From Campanula takesimana (taxonomy: Eukaryota; Streptophyta; Magnoliopsida; Asterales; Campanulaceae), in assembly GCA_026119855.1 (NCBI GenBank), contig JAOWBW010000425.1, positions 1,054,001 through 1,118,000 on the forward strand: a stretch of DNA of 64,000 nucleotides. Direction: 5' to 3'. The position numbers and the translations under genes were made by a program. Within the stretch, counting starts at the first letter, position 1. Each line of letters opens with the position of its first letter. The notes beneath the pieces were generated by a model. The model was given only the letters and a program-made list of their open reading frames with translations, did no database searches and had not been told where the DNA came from. Below are positions 45,605-57,874 of the stretch, piece after piece.

Positions 45605-45969
45605 GAGCACAAAAGCAGAAAACTACCCTATGGTTTTTCTGTTATGCAGATAAGCACCCTCTGCTTTTGTATTAGGCATATAAACCCCCTATTCTTTAAA
45701 AGTTTTGCAAACACCTAAAATGTTGCATTAAACTTCCTGTCAATTCTCCATTTTGTCGTACACTCTTGTCATATTGTAAAGATTTGTTGACTGAAGTACA
45801 GTTTCACGCTCCAAAATCACACGCTTACCACACAAATTACTAGTTTAGATGATAAGAATTGATGTTTGCAACATACTTTAAAGCCAAGGGTTTATGTGTC
45901 TAATAAAGTATCAGAGGGTGTTATCCGCACAAGGGAGAAACCACCGGGGGGGTTTTCTGCTTTTTACCC
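45605..45969. mobile_element. Mutator-like non-autonomous TIR element
   Basis: Arms of about 75 bp match in inverse: left AAAAGCAGAAAACTACCC ... GATAAGCACCCTCTG, right CAGAGGGTGTTATCCGC ... GGTTTTCTGCTTTTTACCC. Flanks share TTAATGGG (45596-45603 and 45970-45977), consistent with an 8-9 bp target duplication. Confidence 0.75.
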
Positions 45970-46082
45970 TTAATGGGGAAAACAAGGCAAATTTTGTCTT
46001 GCAAAATATTCTATCGACAGGACAATCATTTTACCAAGAATAAAGTATCCTCCAAATGTACAGCAAGAGAATTAATGGGCAA

Positions 46083-46200
46083 ACTGAAATTTGGTAACGT
46101 GAGTTTTACACACGGTTGCAATACCCTAGCTATGTTCTGTTTTGTGCCAATCCGGTTCCCAAGTTTGTCATTTTGTTGCAATTATGTGTAAAAACTAACA
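46083..46200. mobile_element. Single arm of a Mutator-like TIR element
   Basis: AAATTTGGTAACGTGAGTTTTACACA ... GGTTCCCAAGTTTGTCATTTTGTTGCAAT resembles the TIR of the element at 51455-52526. No partner arm is seen nearby. Confidence 0.55.
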
Positions 46201-46446
46201 AATCGTTAATTTTTTGACGAAATTAAATCCATGTGCCTTGCACATGACTTTTAAAGGGGTACTTTAGTCAATTCATCCCCTTTTCCCAGTTCATCTTCGT
46301 AAGTTTCATTATTATCAAAACTTACTGGTGAACAGTCTACACTCTGAGCTTCCTATAAATAAGAGATGGTGTTGAGAAACAAACAGCATAACTGCATAAA
46401 ATTTTTATCAGTGGATAGTATCTGTCATATATATACATATCAAGTA

Positions 46447-46702
46447 CTACCTCTGTCCCTAAATGAGTGTCCAAATTTCATTTAAGGGACACTGAAAATC
46501 TCACTTTGTTGTACAATTGGTAGCAATACATTCATATATAGTCTTGTAATCTCCTTTCCAAACATTAGTTTTGCACGTAAAAGAAACTGGAGAAAAAAAA
46601 TTCGAAAAAAAAAACATTTAGACAAAGTTATTTCAACAAAAAAGACAATCATTTTGGGACAAAGATTTCTTGAAAATGGCACTCATTTTGGGACAGAGGG
46701 AG
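46447..46702. mobile_element. Stowaway-like MITE
   Basis: TA-flanked CTACCTCTGTCCCTAAATGA and the inverted right end TCATTTTGGGACAGAGGGAG. Confidence 0.82.
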
Positions 46703-46704
46703 TA

Positions 46705-48514
46705 TAAAAGTACCTGATACTTCCTTGGCTCTTCACTAAATTGACAACTAGGATCCACTTGGTAGTTGGAGATAAACAGCTCTTGCAGAACCAAAAGGCC
46801 ATGTACGAACAAGCAAATCAACACAAGTTCTTGAATCAAACACCGCTTCCAAGGGAGATATAGAACATACTTGTTAAAACATTATCATACTGGAACGAAG
46901 AACTGTGTAATAAAAGTGACCCACTTTGCAGGAAAAAGTAATGACTAAAGGGCAGATGTAAAGATGTGCAGGGTAAACAGAACTTCCTTTGCACTACATA
47001 ATAACATCACATATTATTTGCACCTCTATTTCAGATGCTTGATGCTACTCATGATTCATAATCAAAATTGAATCAATTTCATAAAAACGGGACTCAGATC
47101 CTGAGCAGTGGGAATGATCTCAGTCTACGGAGCAAACATTCCTCAGGATGTTTGCAGGGAAATCCGTGCCTTACACTCTTGATGATCCCCTCTAATACGT
47201 TGAATAACAAAACAAAAGATCTCATTCTGGTCTATGTACAAGATATCCTTTTGGCATCAATATTGCCATTTGTCTTTATTTCTTAATTTTTTTCTATCAG
47301 AAAAAAAAAAAAACAATTAGATTATTTAGAAGAAAGTACAAGTAAGATGGACAAGTTATCCTCCAAAATTGCAGTAGCCCAATAAAATGCCCCAGCAAAA
47401 TATATCCAATGTTTTTTTTTTTTTTTTTTGAAAAACAAAATATAGATCCAAACTTTTGTGATGAATAACACCATTTGTCTTCATTTTAACTTTTATCAGA
47501 AAAGTAACTGAGCCAGTTAGCATTTCAAGGACTTTTGTGCACAGTTCAGCTGACAGGGTAAAATAATAAAACAGGTCCAATTAGCAAGTTATTGTTTTGC
47601 TTTGTCATATCATATAACAGCGAAACCATCAGTAATAAGCTTTCATGTCAGATAATACAAGATTTTTGATTTGTGATTAATGAACCGAAAGGACATAAGT
47701 AAACTTACATCGCCATATTCTCTACTCAAAGAAAATGTGTCTTCCACAGACTAAGAACAATGGAATCACGAAGAAGTAAACGATTCACCATGTCCCGATC
47801 CTCTCTAACTCATAATCCACGATTCAAGGAACCACTCAATTTACAAAGAAACTCACCTTTCTAGGAGCTAAGAGCCCCTCATTTTACACGCAGTAATTCC
47901 TATATAACTTCATAGAACTTTTCTAGTACACAAAGACCTTGAAAGGAAAACACCTTCCAAAAGGGAATTCTATCTTTAGTCACTTCAATAGCCTATTCTG
48001 CATAGATATGTTTTTACCAAAGTCCACCTTAAACGAGTATCCTACCTTACCCCGCACCAACCCCACACAAAACACCTACTCTATAAACCAGTTCCCCTTA
48101 ACAACCTCCATACCTTATCCATCATGTGCCTTGGACTAACTTCACATCTTCTATTATATTCACCATAACCAGATGCATATAACTTTCAACACCCAGAACA
48201 TGGGTGTGAGTATTGGTAGGGGAGTCGGCGTGCATTTCAACAATATTATGTCATGATGGTCTATTTCTTGGTAATGCTGCTTCCACTTTCAGCTGAAATT
48301 GTTTCACAAAAACACCATGCTACACACCTACACCTCCGAAAAAGATCCAAAACAAGTTCAGCTAAGTTAGAAAATGAAATTCATAGGTACCATGCCATGT
48401 GTATGGAATAAATCGTAATATGTTAGCCTCCAAATCGTAGAATTCAAAAATGGTTTTCATTCCGAGCACATCTACTTCCTATAATTTTCCTCACATGGTT
48501 TACTTTATAAGAAG
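46705..48514. other. Intergenic stretch, no supported gene
   Basis: Only short ORFs without recognisable domains. Sequence composition is less AT-rich than neighbouring intergenic DNA, so non-coding exons or an old gene remnant are possible, but I cannot support one. Confidence 0.45.
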
Positions 48515-48516
48515 TA

Positions 48517-48630
48517 CTCTCTCCGTCCTAAATTAAATGTCCATTTTTGAGTTTTAGGGAAACTTTAAGGAAGCATATCATGTTGGAACACTTTTTTGTC
48601 AAAATGGACATTCTTGGGGGACGGAGTGAG
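48517..48630. mobile_element. Short Stowaway-like MITE (114 bp)
   Basis: TA-flanked CTCTCTCCGTCCTAAATTAA and the inverted right end GGGGGACGGAGTGAG. Confidence 0.78.
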
Positions 48631-48632
48631 TA

Positions 48633-49516
48633 GTATATCATGTTGCATGAGTCTCTCTTTTATTGTTTTCTTTTGTTTCTAGTTGCAAACTCTATCAATT
48701 TTTAACTCCCGAAAGCCCAAGGACAGATTGTCACTTTAATTCTATTTTACTATGAGAATAATATCAATTTAGGGAAGAAGGCAGCACTGATGTGGCAGTG
48801 ATCAGTGATCTATCGATGATAGGAAACCAAAGGGTTTAATATTCAATTCAATCAAGCTATTAGTGATTCATACAGTGTATGTAGAATCATAAGCGTAATA
48901 TAGTATCTAATGAAAAGAAGTATATAATGTTGTTCTTTTGAGCTTCAAGTAACTATTCACTTTCCCTCAAACATATTAAGAAGCTTTAAATGTGTTGAGT
49001 ATGAATAAAGAGTTTCTAAATATCACACCTTAGGACGGGGATGCATAACGGGCCTGAATCAACATGTTATTTTGAAAAACATAGACACGCTAGTTTGTGC
49101 TGAAACAAAATCCTATTATTGCAAAACTATACACTCCCACAACATGGGACAGTTACTAGGTACCAAAGATGGCCTCTATGAGAACATAGCAACACATGGG
49201 AGACACTCATAACAGAATGTCAAGAGGGATAGAAAAATAAACTATTTGTAACTTCACCCCCCCCCCCCCCATCAACTTACATATAGAGCGTAGTTTTGCA
49301 ATAGACTTTAATCAAAACTGACCAGTTACAATGGTAATAAATACAACTTCATTACCTGCGTAGTCGAGGTACTTTTGAAATCAGTGGCACAAGGGTAACC
49401 AGGGTTAGATAATGTTCAAGTCTTGATTCCGCCATCAGATAACATCCTGGATTACCCTGAACAATACAAAGGTAACGGGGAGTTGGATCAATTCTTTAAC
49501 AACTCGAAACTGGCCT
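48633..49516. other. Downstream region of the zinc-finger gene
   Basis: No gene is seen. A C14-type homopolymer lies at about 49257-49270. The 3' UTR of the gene at 49517-51287 probably extends into the right part. Confidence 0.5.
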
Positions 49517-51287
49517 TCAGTTTATAGACCTCTTCTCATACTTCAACAAATAGCGATCAGGTTTCTCATTTCCTTGGCACAGATTGCCATTTAGACAAGT
49601 CCTACTATACATCAATAAACAGCGATCAGGCTTCTCCTTGTATCTTTCTCCATTCCCTTTACATTCAGTTCCATTTAGACAATTTCTTGTGTACTTCAGA
49701 AAGTAGCGATCAGGCTTCACACTGCATCTTCCTTCTCCATTTCCTTGGCATTCATTGCCATTTAGACGAGTTCTTGTATACTTGAACGTATAGCGATCAG
49801 GATACACATTGCAACTCTCTTCTTCATTTCCTTGGCAGTCATTGCCATTTACACAATTTCTTGCGTACTTCAACATACAATTATCATAACTCTCATTGAC
49901 ATTCCCTTCTCTATTTATTTGGTAATCCTTGCCATTTCGACAAGTTCTTGTGTACTTGAACGAATATCGATCATGCTTCTCATCAAAGCTTCGATCTTCG
50001 TTTCCTTGCCACTCGTTGCAATTTAGACAATCTATGGTAATAGTCACAGCTCCAACATTCGAACAAACCAAATCTGCACAAGAACCAGAATCATAAAACT
50101 TGCAAAAAGCTGAAGGCTTTGAAACACTATTATCATTTCTGCGGTACTTCAAAAAATATTGATCTGCCTTCACATTGCATCTTCTCTCACCATAACCTTG
50201 GCACTCATTGTCATCCGAGCTAATGTTTGCACCAACCACAGCACCCTTACTCAACTCAATAAAAGAATCACAATCAGAAGTCTTAAAGGAAACTGAAGCT
50301 TCTGAAACAGTTCTATCGATTTTCAAATTACTATTATTACCATATATATCAAGCTTCGAACAAGCACCGGTACTAGAACTCCCTCTTGCATGTAGCACTC
50401 CCGGTACAGCCAAACCGCTAGAATCAGCCACATCCTTGCTTCTTGAAATCCGAGGAGAACTATTCACGGCACGGTGCAACAGAAATGCCAATTCTGCATC
50501 ATTCACAGCCTTACTCTCAAAATTATTTCTGCCCCTAATGCTTTTGCCCTTTTCCTCTCTACTTGAGACCAAATTCAATGCACCCTTAGCTAACTCCACA
50601 GCACTTTTTGCCACCACAGCTTTCCTAAGGGCAATCTCTTTAGCTTTGACTGCATCCGCTACCTTTTTCTCCATCAAAATATTAGCATCTTTAGCCACTT
50701 CTTCAGGCGTCTTCGTTCCGTTATTGCCACCGCCTAAAAACCCTCGAATCCGGCTTAGGCAATGTCTCAGGGGAAATCATAACCTTCTTTTTCTTCTTAC
50801 TGCTCTTCCTTTTATATACCCTAATTGAATTAGCAAGTGAATTGGGAACCCAACAATCAATACAAACCTCAAACCCTAAACCCGAACAATAATACGACCA
50901 CGGCGCCATCCCACCGTACTTGCCAACACAATCTTTATGAATACACCGTTCGCATTCACGGCACTTGAAGCAATCCGATCCCGCCGTCGCTGAAAAGCAA
51001 TAGGGGCAAAGATCTGATGATTTCACCCGTTTACTGCAGTTTCTACACAAAAGAACGATCCGCCACATACTGCCCAGTGGTTGAAGCCTCTCTTTAGGGT
51101 TGGAGTAATTAATTCTGCGGCTGCATCCATGGCAATCGGATAGGTTGGGCAATTCTCGAGTTTTCTTTGCGATGCGATCCGATGAAGAATCGGAAGATAT
51201 GGAAGGTTCCGGAGATGTGGAGGTTGAGGGTTGATTCGGGTTCGGTTGGTTAGGAATCGCTTCGGGATGGTATAGTGGTTGCGCCAT
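49517..51287 (-). CDS. Plant zinc-finger (PHD-like) protein with C-terminal tandem repeats, one frameshift
   Basis: I do not recognise a named gene. The first frame (51287 to about 50736) has a Ser/Pro-rich N-terminus and a Cys-rich domain at residues 52-145 (C52, C55, C81, C84, C94, C97, C106, C109, H117, C120, C142, C145). The latter part fits a C4HC3-like PHD or related zinc-binding fold. A Lys-rich segment at 157-168 looks like a nuclear localisation signal. The frame then shifts by one base at the five-A run 50736-50740 and continues to 49517 with TPEEVAKDANILMEKKVADA, an Ala/Lys helix. At the end, about seven repeats of roughly 27 residues follow the pattern KPDRYLLKYTRTCLNGNECQ. The smooth continuation across the shift suggests one gene of about 590 residues with a sequencing error or a recent mutation. 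Role unknown; nuclear reading of chromatin or protein binding is a guess. Confidence 0.75.
49530..50200 (-). repeat. Coding tandem repeats (about 80-90 bp unit)
   Basis: Units encode variants of DRYxLKYxRxxxNGxxCQGNxE. The best-kept copies are at about 49530-49850; copies farther from the stop codon are more diverged and spaced. The repeats form the C-terminus of the zinc-finger protein. Confidence 0.85.
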
Positions 51288-51454
51288 CTGGCTCCATCTT
51301 GGTCTGCTTGTTCAACTATGGAGATTGAGGGTTTAGATGAACAGGTTGAATTCAGGGTTTTGACTTTTGTTCTTGTTGGATATTAGGGTTGATTAGAATG
51401 TGGAAACCGCTGGTTGATTTACATTCCGGATTGAGCAACTGGCATAAAATAAGG

Positions 51455-52526
51455 GGGCAAATTGCAATTTAGTTACCTGAGTTTTACACGATGTTCCAAT
51501 TGGTTCCTGAATCCGTTTTTTCAGCAAATTGGTTACTCGAGTTTGTCATTTAGTTGCAATGTGGTATAAAATGGATGGATTGTTAGTTTTTAATGAAATG
51601 GATGGAAAATCTAACAGTTTCTTTTATAATTGCAAAGTGACCCTCCAACTCAACTTATTCACATTTTACCCCATAATAAAAAATTTGTAACATCTAAAGA
51701 TATTAATTAATAAACCTACAAATTCTAATTGTTTGTTTTAGAAAAACTTGAGCAAAATAATAATAATAATAAAAAAAAAAAATATTCTCGCTCTCACTTA
51801 AAAAACATTGGGCATTTTCTTAAGTATATTATGCATTATCCGGAAACAGTAAATTGACAAAAATTGCGCCGACAAGCTACAATTTCTTGTGCAAAAACGT
51901 TTCTCCAGCCATCAAATTTTTTTATTAGAAATGACAAAGAGATCATGAAGGCAAGCACTACCAAACCCACTTGGATGGAGCAGAGAGAAAACAGTGGTCG
52001 CGAGAAGGGGGAGAAGGAACGTGGGTGGAGAGATCGCCATTTTTGGTGGTTTCCTTTGTTTTTGTGACGGGCCAAAACACTGTTCCGCTCTGGATATCAT
52101 ATTTTATAATTTTAGTTAAATAAAATTAGTATTTTTATGAATGATATGTATTTGTCATAAGTTAAATAAAATTATTATTTTTATGATAGATATCATAATT
52201 TTTATAATTTTGATGTAATAAATAAAATGAAAATGACTGAAACGCTAATCTTTGGACATATGCATGCAAATTATGTTAGTTTTTAAACATTCGTTAGGAG
52301 TTAGGGGGTGAAGTGGGAAAATTTAAATTGTAGGGTTAACCATTGCAATTTTGAAAGAAGCTCGTTAGGTTTTTCATCCACTTTTGTTAGTTTTTAAACG
52401 ATCCATCCATTTTTATACCACATTGCAACTAAATGACAAACTGGAGTAACCAATTTGCTGAAAAACGGATTCAGGAACCAATTGAAACATTGTGTAAAAC
52501 TCAGGTAACTAAATTGCAATTTGCCC
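51455..52526. mobile_element. Mutator-like non-autonomous element with long TIRs
   Basis: About 135-bp inverted arms start GGGCAAATTGCAATTTAG at both ends. The flanking direct repeat is TAAAATAAGG (51445-51454 and 52527-52536), a 9-10 bp duplication typical of Mutator elements. The 800-bp interior has no transposase. It lies about 170 bp upstream of the zinc-finger gene start. Confidence 0.88.
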
Positions 52527-52536
52527 TAAAATAAGG

Positions 52537-53531
52537 TCACAAAACGAGGCCGCCATATTTTATTTGTTGAATCGATAATGGACTCGTTACATTTTATTTT
52601 AAAATACCAATAAAATCATGACACCTGAGATTTTGTGAGCAAGATTTTGTGATTTTTTTGTGCCCCTAGTATTATTCTTTGGGATAATCACATTTTAACT
52701 CATAACCATGCTACACCAAAATGAATCTCTATTGTTATGTGGGGTGGGCTCCTGGGAGACCGTCTCACAGTCGAGCCGAACCGATTTTTTTTCTCTCCAT
52801 CTTTTTTTCTCTGCCATTTTTAGCTCGCCAACAAAAGTAACGCTTTTTATAAAGAAATGTAACACTTTTTTCGAGTTAAATACATATTTCATCCTTAAAC
52901 TTAAGTTTTTACCTATTCGTCTAAACAATTTTTTTTACATTTTCATCCTTAACCTTCATGTTTCAGGGATTATGTGGTCCTTCTGTCAATTAGCCGTTCA
53001 AATCTCCGTCAAATCCAGCCTATGTGGCAAATGAGTGCTGACATGGATAATGACTAAGCAAATATTTGACTTTGACCTAACACGGACCGAGCACGTGACG
53101 AGAAGGGTAAACAACTCTGCATGACTGGCACGTGATTATGTTAATGGGCGGGTGATTTCCTACCAAATACATCAATTAATCCCAAAATATCTCATTTTCC
53201 CTTAATTGAATTATGAGCAGCGACCTACAGGGAATTTTTGAAGAATCGAACAAAATCGAACGAGTTCTTGCTGGAATTGGGTTCGTTTATTTCTCTCTCC
53301 CCTTAATTTCTTACCCTGTTGTCGACATTGCAATTTAGATTCATTGTATTTACTTCATGTGACGATGAGTTAGGTTTTTCTAGGGTTTTTTACAGTAAAG
53401 CAAAAATCGTGGTACCAGAGGTTGATTCAAGTAAGTTTTCTTCTATCTAACCTTGATAATTTGGTTGGTGTTGTAGTTCGAGTTTAAATTTTTCAGAATG
53501 ATAGTTAGGGTTTGTTTTAAATGCAGTATGG
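52537..53531. other. Left flank of the MULE transposase pseudogene
   Basis: Holds a fragment related to the TIR element at 41065 (about 52735-52875). Next comes a stretch with TTTCATCCTTAAACTTAAG and TTTTCATCCTTAACCTTC (about 52877-52965), the style of sub-terminal sequence seen in Mutator-like elements. An exact left end cannot be set. Confidence 0.45.
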
Positions 53532-53593
53532 ATGGGTGATGATCCTTATGTTGTTGATGATCCATGTGCTGATGATGATCCCTATGCGTTTGA

Positions 53594-53598
<5 letters not shown>

Positions 53599-53628
<30 letters not shown>
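53599..53628 (+). repeat. A30 homopolymer in the transposase first exon
   Basis: Encodes a run of Lys after DDDPYAFEC, just before the PB1-like domain. Probably a slippage expansion. Confidence 0.9.
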
Positions 53629-53629
<1 letters not shown>

Positions 53630-53812
53630 AACTAAAGATCAACTTATAGATTTAGTGATACATCATCGGGGTGAGATTGTAGAATTCCCTGGCAGAGATT
53701 ATGTTGGAGGTGAAGTATCTAGGATAGAAAATGTGGATCCAGATTGGATTGGTTATACTGAGTTGTACAAAGCTGTTAATAACTTGGGTTATATGCGTGG
53801 TGATAACTTATA

Positions 53813-53990
53813 CTCCCTCCGTCCCGAAATGATCTTCTCATTTGCCATTTTTCATTGTCCCAGAAAGTTTTTCTCATTTCTAGAATTTAGTCTTAAATGT
53901 GCATAAACACAATATGACTAGTGAAGCAGTGTTCATATCCTTAAAAAGTTTGAATAATCAAACGTGAAGATCATTTTGGGACGAAGGGAG
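53813..53990. mobile_element. Stowaway-like MITE inserted in the transposase PB1-like domain
   Basis: TA-flanked CTCCCTCCGTCCCGAAATGA and right TCATTTTGGGACGAAGGGAG. Removing it with one TA joins GDNLY to YHNPGLDMN in one frame, so it is a clean secondary insertion. It is an inverted relative of 3665-3845. Confidence 0.93.
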
Positions 53991-55639
53991 TATTATCACA
54001 ATCCTGGTTTAGATATGAATTTAGGGTTGTCTTTAATTAAGTGTGATGATGACATTATTAAGGCTTGTGAAATTGGAAAATTTTGTGGAGAAGTACACAT
54101 TTATGTGAAGCATGTCATTGATGAGGTTATCTTGAGCCAAGAAGAAGATATAATGTGTTTGACTTATCTATCAGGGACACAAAATGATGATTATGGATCC
54201 AATGCTAAACAGTCTGATGGAGATAATTTGGATGTGAATGATAAAGGATCTAATGCTGAAAATGTGAATGATAAAGGCTTGGGGGTGATGATCAATGGTG
54301 GGTTGATAATGAATATGTGTTTCAAAACCCTTAAATCTCAAAGTCAGTCTAGGAAAGATAAAGAGTTGGGTGATGATAATGATGATGGGTATGTGGATGA
54401 TGGGTATGAGAGCAATGATAGTCTTAAAGATGTTGAGGGCCTTGACTGATGATGAAGAATACCTAGCCAATAGGGTTATAGCTGAAGAAATTAAGAGGAA
54501 AAGGCTGAGAAATGTTGCGAGTATGGATGATGGCAATGAAAATGGGGATGATGGGAATGCAAGGGTTGATAATGAAGATGGGGATGATGGGAATGCAAGG
54601 GCTGGTTTCCAAAATGAAGGAGTAATGAGGGAAATGGTGGGAGTGAAAGGGATACTTTTTTCTTTGATTTTGGGGGTGAGTTTAAGCAATGGAAATGTGA
54701 TGATGATGATAGACTCAAATCTGACTCTGATATTGATCCTCCTAGTAGAAGTGATGAAGATGGGGTCAAACATCCAAGACCAAAAATAGTTAAGGAGGTA
54801 ATATTGAACCCCAAGATAGATATAAAGGAGTTTGATTTTTGTGTTGAAATGATATTTTAAAACCCTGAACAATTAAAAGATCAGATCAGGGAATATACTC
54901 CATGTCATGGTTATGCTATTTGGTTTTCAAAAAATGATAAACAAAGGATCCAAGCAAAATGCACAAGATGTCCTTGGTCTTTATGGGCTAGTTATGAAGG
55001 AAAGGATGCCACCTTTAAGATCAAGTCCTATCAAAAGAACCATACTTGTCCTGCCAAGACTAGCCTTAGAACTGTAAACTCTAAATGGTTAGCAAAGATA
55101 TCGGGTGACAAAATCAGGGGAAAAAAATCCATTCATGAAGATAATTGATATAAATAACATGGTGAAAAGAGATGTTGGTATGGAGGTGAATCTGAAACTG
55201 TGTTTTAAAACAAAACAGAGGGCCTTAAATGAGGTGAAACAGTCATTGAAGGACCATTATGCCAAATTGTGGAACTATGTGTATGAGCTGGGAAGATCAA
55301 ATCCAGGCAGTACTATTGTGTTTGAAGGGGACTGGTGATGAATGGTGTGGGCCTCCAGAATTCAAAAGATTCTACATATGTTTTGATGCTGTTAAAAGGG
55401 GGTTTGTTAATGGGTGCAGAAAGTTTGTTGGTGTTGATGGTTGTTTCTTGAAGACTTTGGATAAAGGGTAAACTGTTAGTTGCAATGGGAAAATATGCCA
55501 ATAACAAAATGTTTCCTATAGCATGGGTAGTGGTGAGAAGGAAGATCAACATACATGGGGTTGGTTTCTTAATCTGCTTGGAAAAGACATGGACATAAGA
55601 ATTGGAGTTGGGTGGACCATTATGTCTGACCAACAAAAG

Positions 55640-55743
55640 GTACTCAAACACTATATTGTCTAATATTTCATTTACAATGTATCTTTTGTATTCCCCTATA
55701 TTGTATTATTATTAACTTGTTAATCTGAAACTATCTTGTGCAG
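55640..55743 (+). other. Intron of the MULE transposase
   Basis: GTACTC ... TTGTGCAG splits the SDQQK|GLE block, which is continuous across the junction. Confidence 0.8.
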
Positions 55744-56204
55744 GGTTTGGAAAGGCTGTGAATGATATTTTTCCTAAAATTTACAACAGAAATTGTGCAA
55801 GGCACATTTATGCCAACTTCAGGAAAAGAGGGTTTACTGGTGTCAACTTCAGAAGGTATTTTTGGGCCACTGCAAAATCAACAACAGAAGATGGATTTGT
55901 TCAGAACATGGAGAAGATAAAAGCATTTCCTGAACATGGGTATAAGCATTTGATGGATAGAGATCCAGCAAGATGGTGTAAGGCCTTTTTCCCTGTTGAT
56001 TGCACATATGATTCAGTTGATAATAATGTATGTGAGAGCTTTAATTTTTGGATTATAGAGGCAAGATATAAACATGTGATTAGTATACTAGAAGCTATCA
56101 GGCAACAAGTGATGGTCAGGATGAGGGATGGAGAGAATATATGAGAAAAAGATTGGCTGAGGGTAAGAGATTTGGGCAAAGAGTGTTGGCTACTTTAGGT
56201 GATT

Positions 56205-56253
56205 CACTGATCAATTCAAGGGAATGTACACTGATCAATTCAAGGGAATGTAC
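56205..56253 (+). repeat. 24-bp tandem duplication in the transposase
   Basis: CACTGATCAATTCAAGGGAATGTA-type unit present twice, giving LINSREC twice in the protein. It keeps the reading frame. Confidence 0.88.
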
Positions 56254-56504
56254 TGCATTGTGGAATGGGGATTCACAATTTGAGATTGGGGGTTCTAAAG
56301 GTGGGACAATAGTTGACCTTAATGCTTGGACTTGCACTTATAGGGTATGGCAACTAACTGGTATTCCATGTTGCCATGTTGTATCTTCCATTTCCCTAAT
56401 GACAGAGGAGCCAGAAAGCTATATATATATATGGATGTTTAAAGGGTGAAACTTACCTCAAGTTTTATGAACACATGTTGAAACCATTGAATGGTATACA
56501 CTTG

Positions 56505-57874
56505 TGTTGGGTTTTGATACATAATGTGTAGCGGAATAAACATATGAAATCAAACACCCATGAGCCATGGATCCGTCCATGTTGATTAAATTAAATACAA
56601 GATGAAATAAACTAATCCTTGAAGATCGCATCCAAGAACACGGACTTTAAGGTGCTAAAGTAGACACCCTCTATCAATATCCACATGTCGAACGGACTCA
56701 AGAACACATTCTTGATTGATTGCTAGATCCAAGGCTTGATGAAGAAACGATTTCTTCGTAAGAATTATTTTGCTTCTTTGATTATTGAGTTTTGATGATT
56801 CTAAATCTCAAAACTAATAATACTACCTCTCTATATTTTATTGTTTCTAAAACAATGAATTACGATTTCTAAAATCAACATTAGAGGCTGTCAAACCCGG
56901 CTGCATATATTTATATGAGGGTTTGACCTAATTCCTATTGGCATCAGGATTCCTTGTCACACAAGAAATCTGAACAAACTGTCCAGAACCGGTAAGGGAG
57001 CCGTACGCCACCTATCTGGTCATACGGTCAGTGTCCTAAAATCCCATACTTTTAGCCTTTTTCCAATCCGTTCTATTGTGTGTGACCCAATAGGATTATA
57101 CTAAGTTGGCAACGAGTCCAAACCATTCAGAACCCGTAAGTTATAAGCGGACTCTAGCAAGCCATTATGACTACCCAATTAGTATAACTTTGAAAGTCCA
57201 AAGTTACCTTATAGAACATATCACAATCCCTTTGTCACGTGATATCATATTGGACATAAGTCATGGTCTACGTCAACTTATGTTGTCCAATGCTTTCTCG
57301 ATCTTGATTAGATTGATATGAGAAAATGACATTGAACACATCAATTCATTTAGGCATGGCCATGCACTATTATCAATCTCACTCATCGAGTGGCCAAGCA
57401 TATATCTCTCTTGAGAGAGGGACAAATCAAATCTTGACTTATCATTCTTCCCTACAAGAATCCGATTATGCCAATCATAGCCTTTATAACCACCCGGTTA
57501 AGGGTAGCGTTTGAGTACGTCAAACATAATGTTCATCATGTGGAAGACCATGATAATCTCAGGTCTAAGGATTCAAATGGTATGACTATCATGAGATTTA
57601 ATTATGACATTTGACCATGACATAAATCTCATAATGGGTCTATCCAGTACCTTGTTCTCCAACAAGTACCCACAAGTTTAATCCGCATCCTATGCACCAT
57701 AATCATCATATGATTATCCATTAAACTTATGCTAGCTCTTTATAAGTTCTAGGGACATGATTATTATAATAAACATGCAAAATATATAATAATTGGGTTT
57801 GTTATCTCTATAACAATGAAGCTATGATATAACGCATAGGTCTTTCTCAAAATCCTAGGGCATAATATCCAACA
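56505..57874 (-). mobile_element. Solo Copia LTR inside the MULE transposase
   Basis: 1370 bp, TGTTGGGTTTTGATAC to ATATCCAACA, flanked by the 5-bp repeat ACTTG (56500-56504 and 57875-57879). On the minus strand it starts TGTTGGATATTATGCCCTAG and ends with TTCCGCTACACATTATG ... CCAACA, as many Copia LTRs do, so that strand is likely sense. The transposase frame resumes across it (NGIHL|WPQTDK). Confidence 0.9.

Noticed and set aside
46633..46839. Minus-strand ORF with hydrophobic start, possible exon
   Set aside because: The ORF overlaps the MITE end at 46702, and no neighbouring exon with matching phase was found.
50208..50828. Plus-strand 206-codon ORF
   Set aside because: It is the antisense shadow of the zinc-finger gene on the minus strand.
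54171..54872. Minus-strand 233-codon ORF
   Set aside because: Antisense of the acidic, low-complexity part of the MULE transposase.
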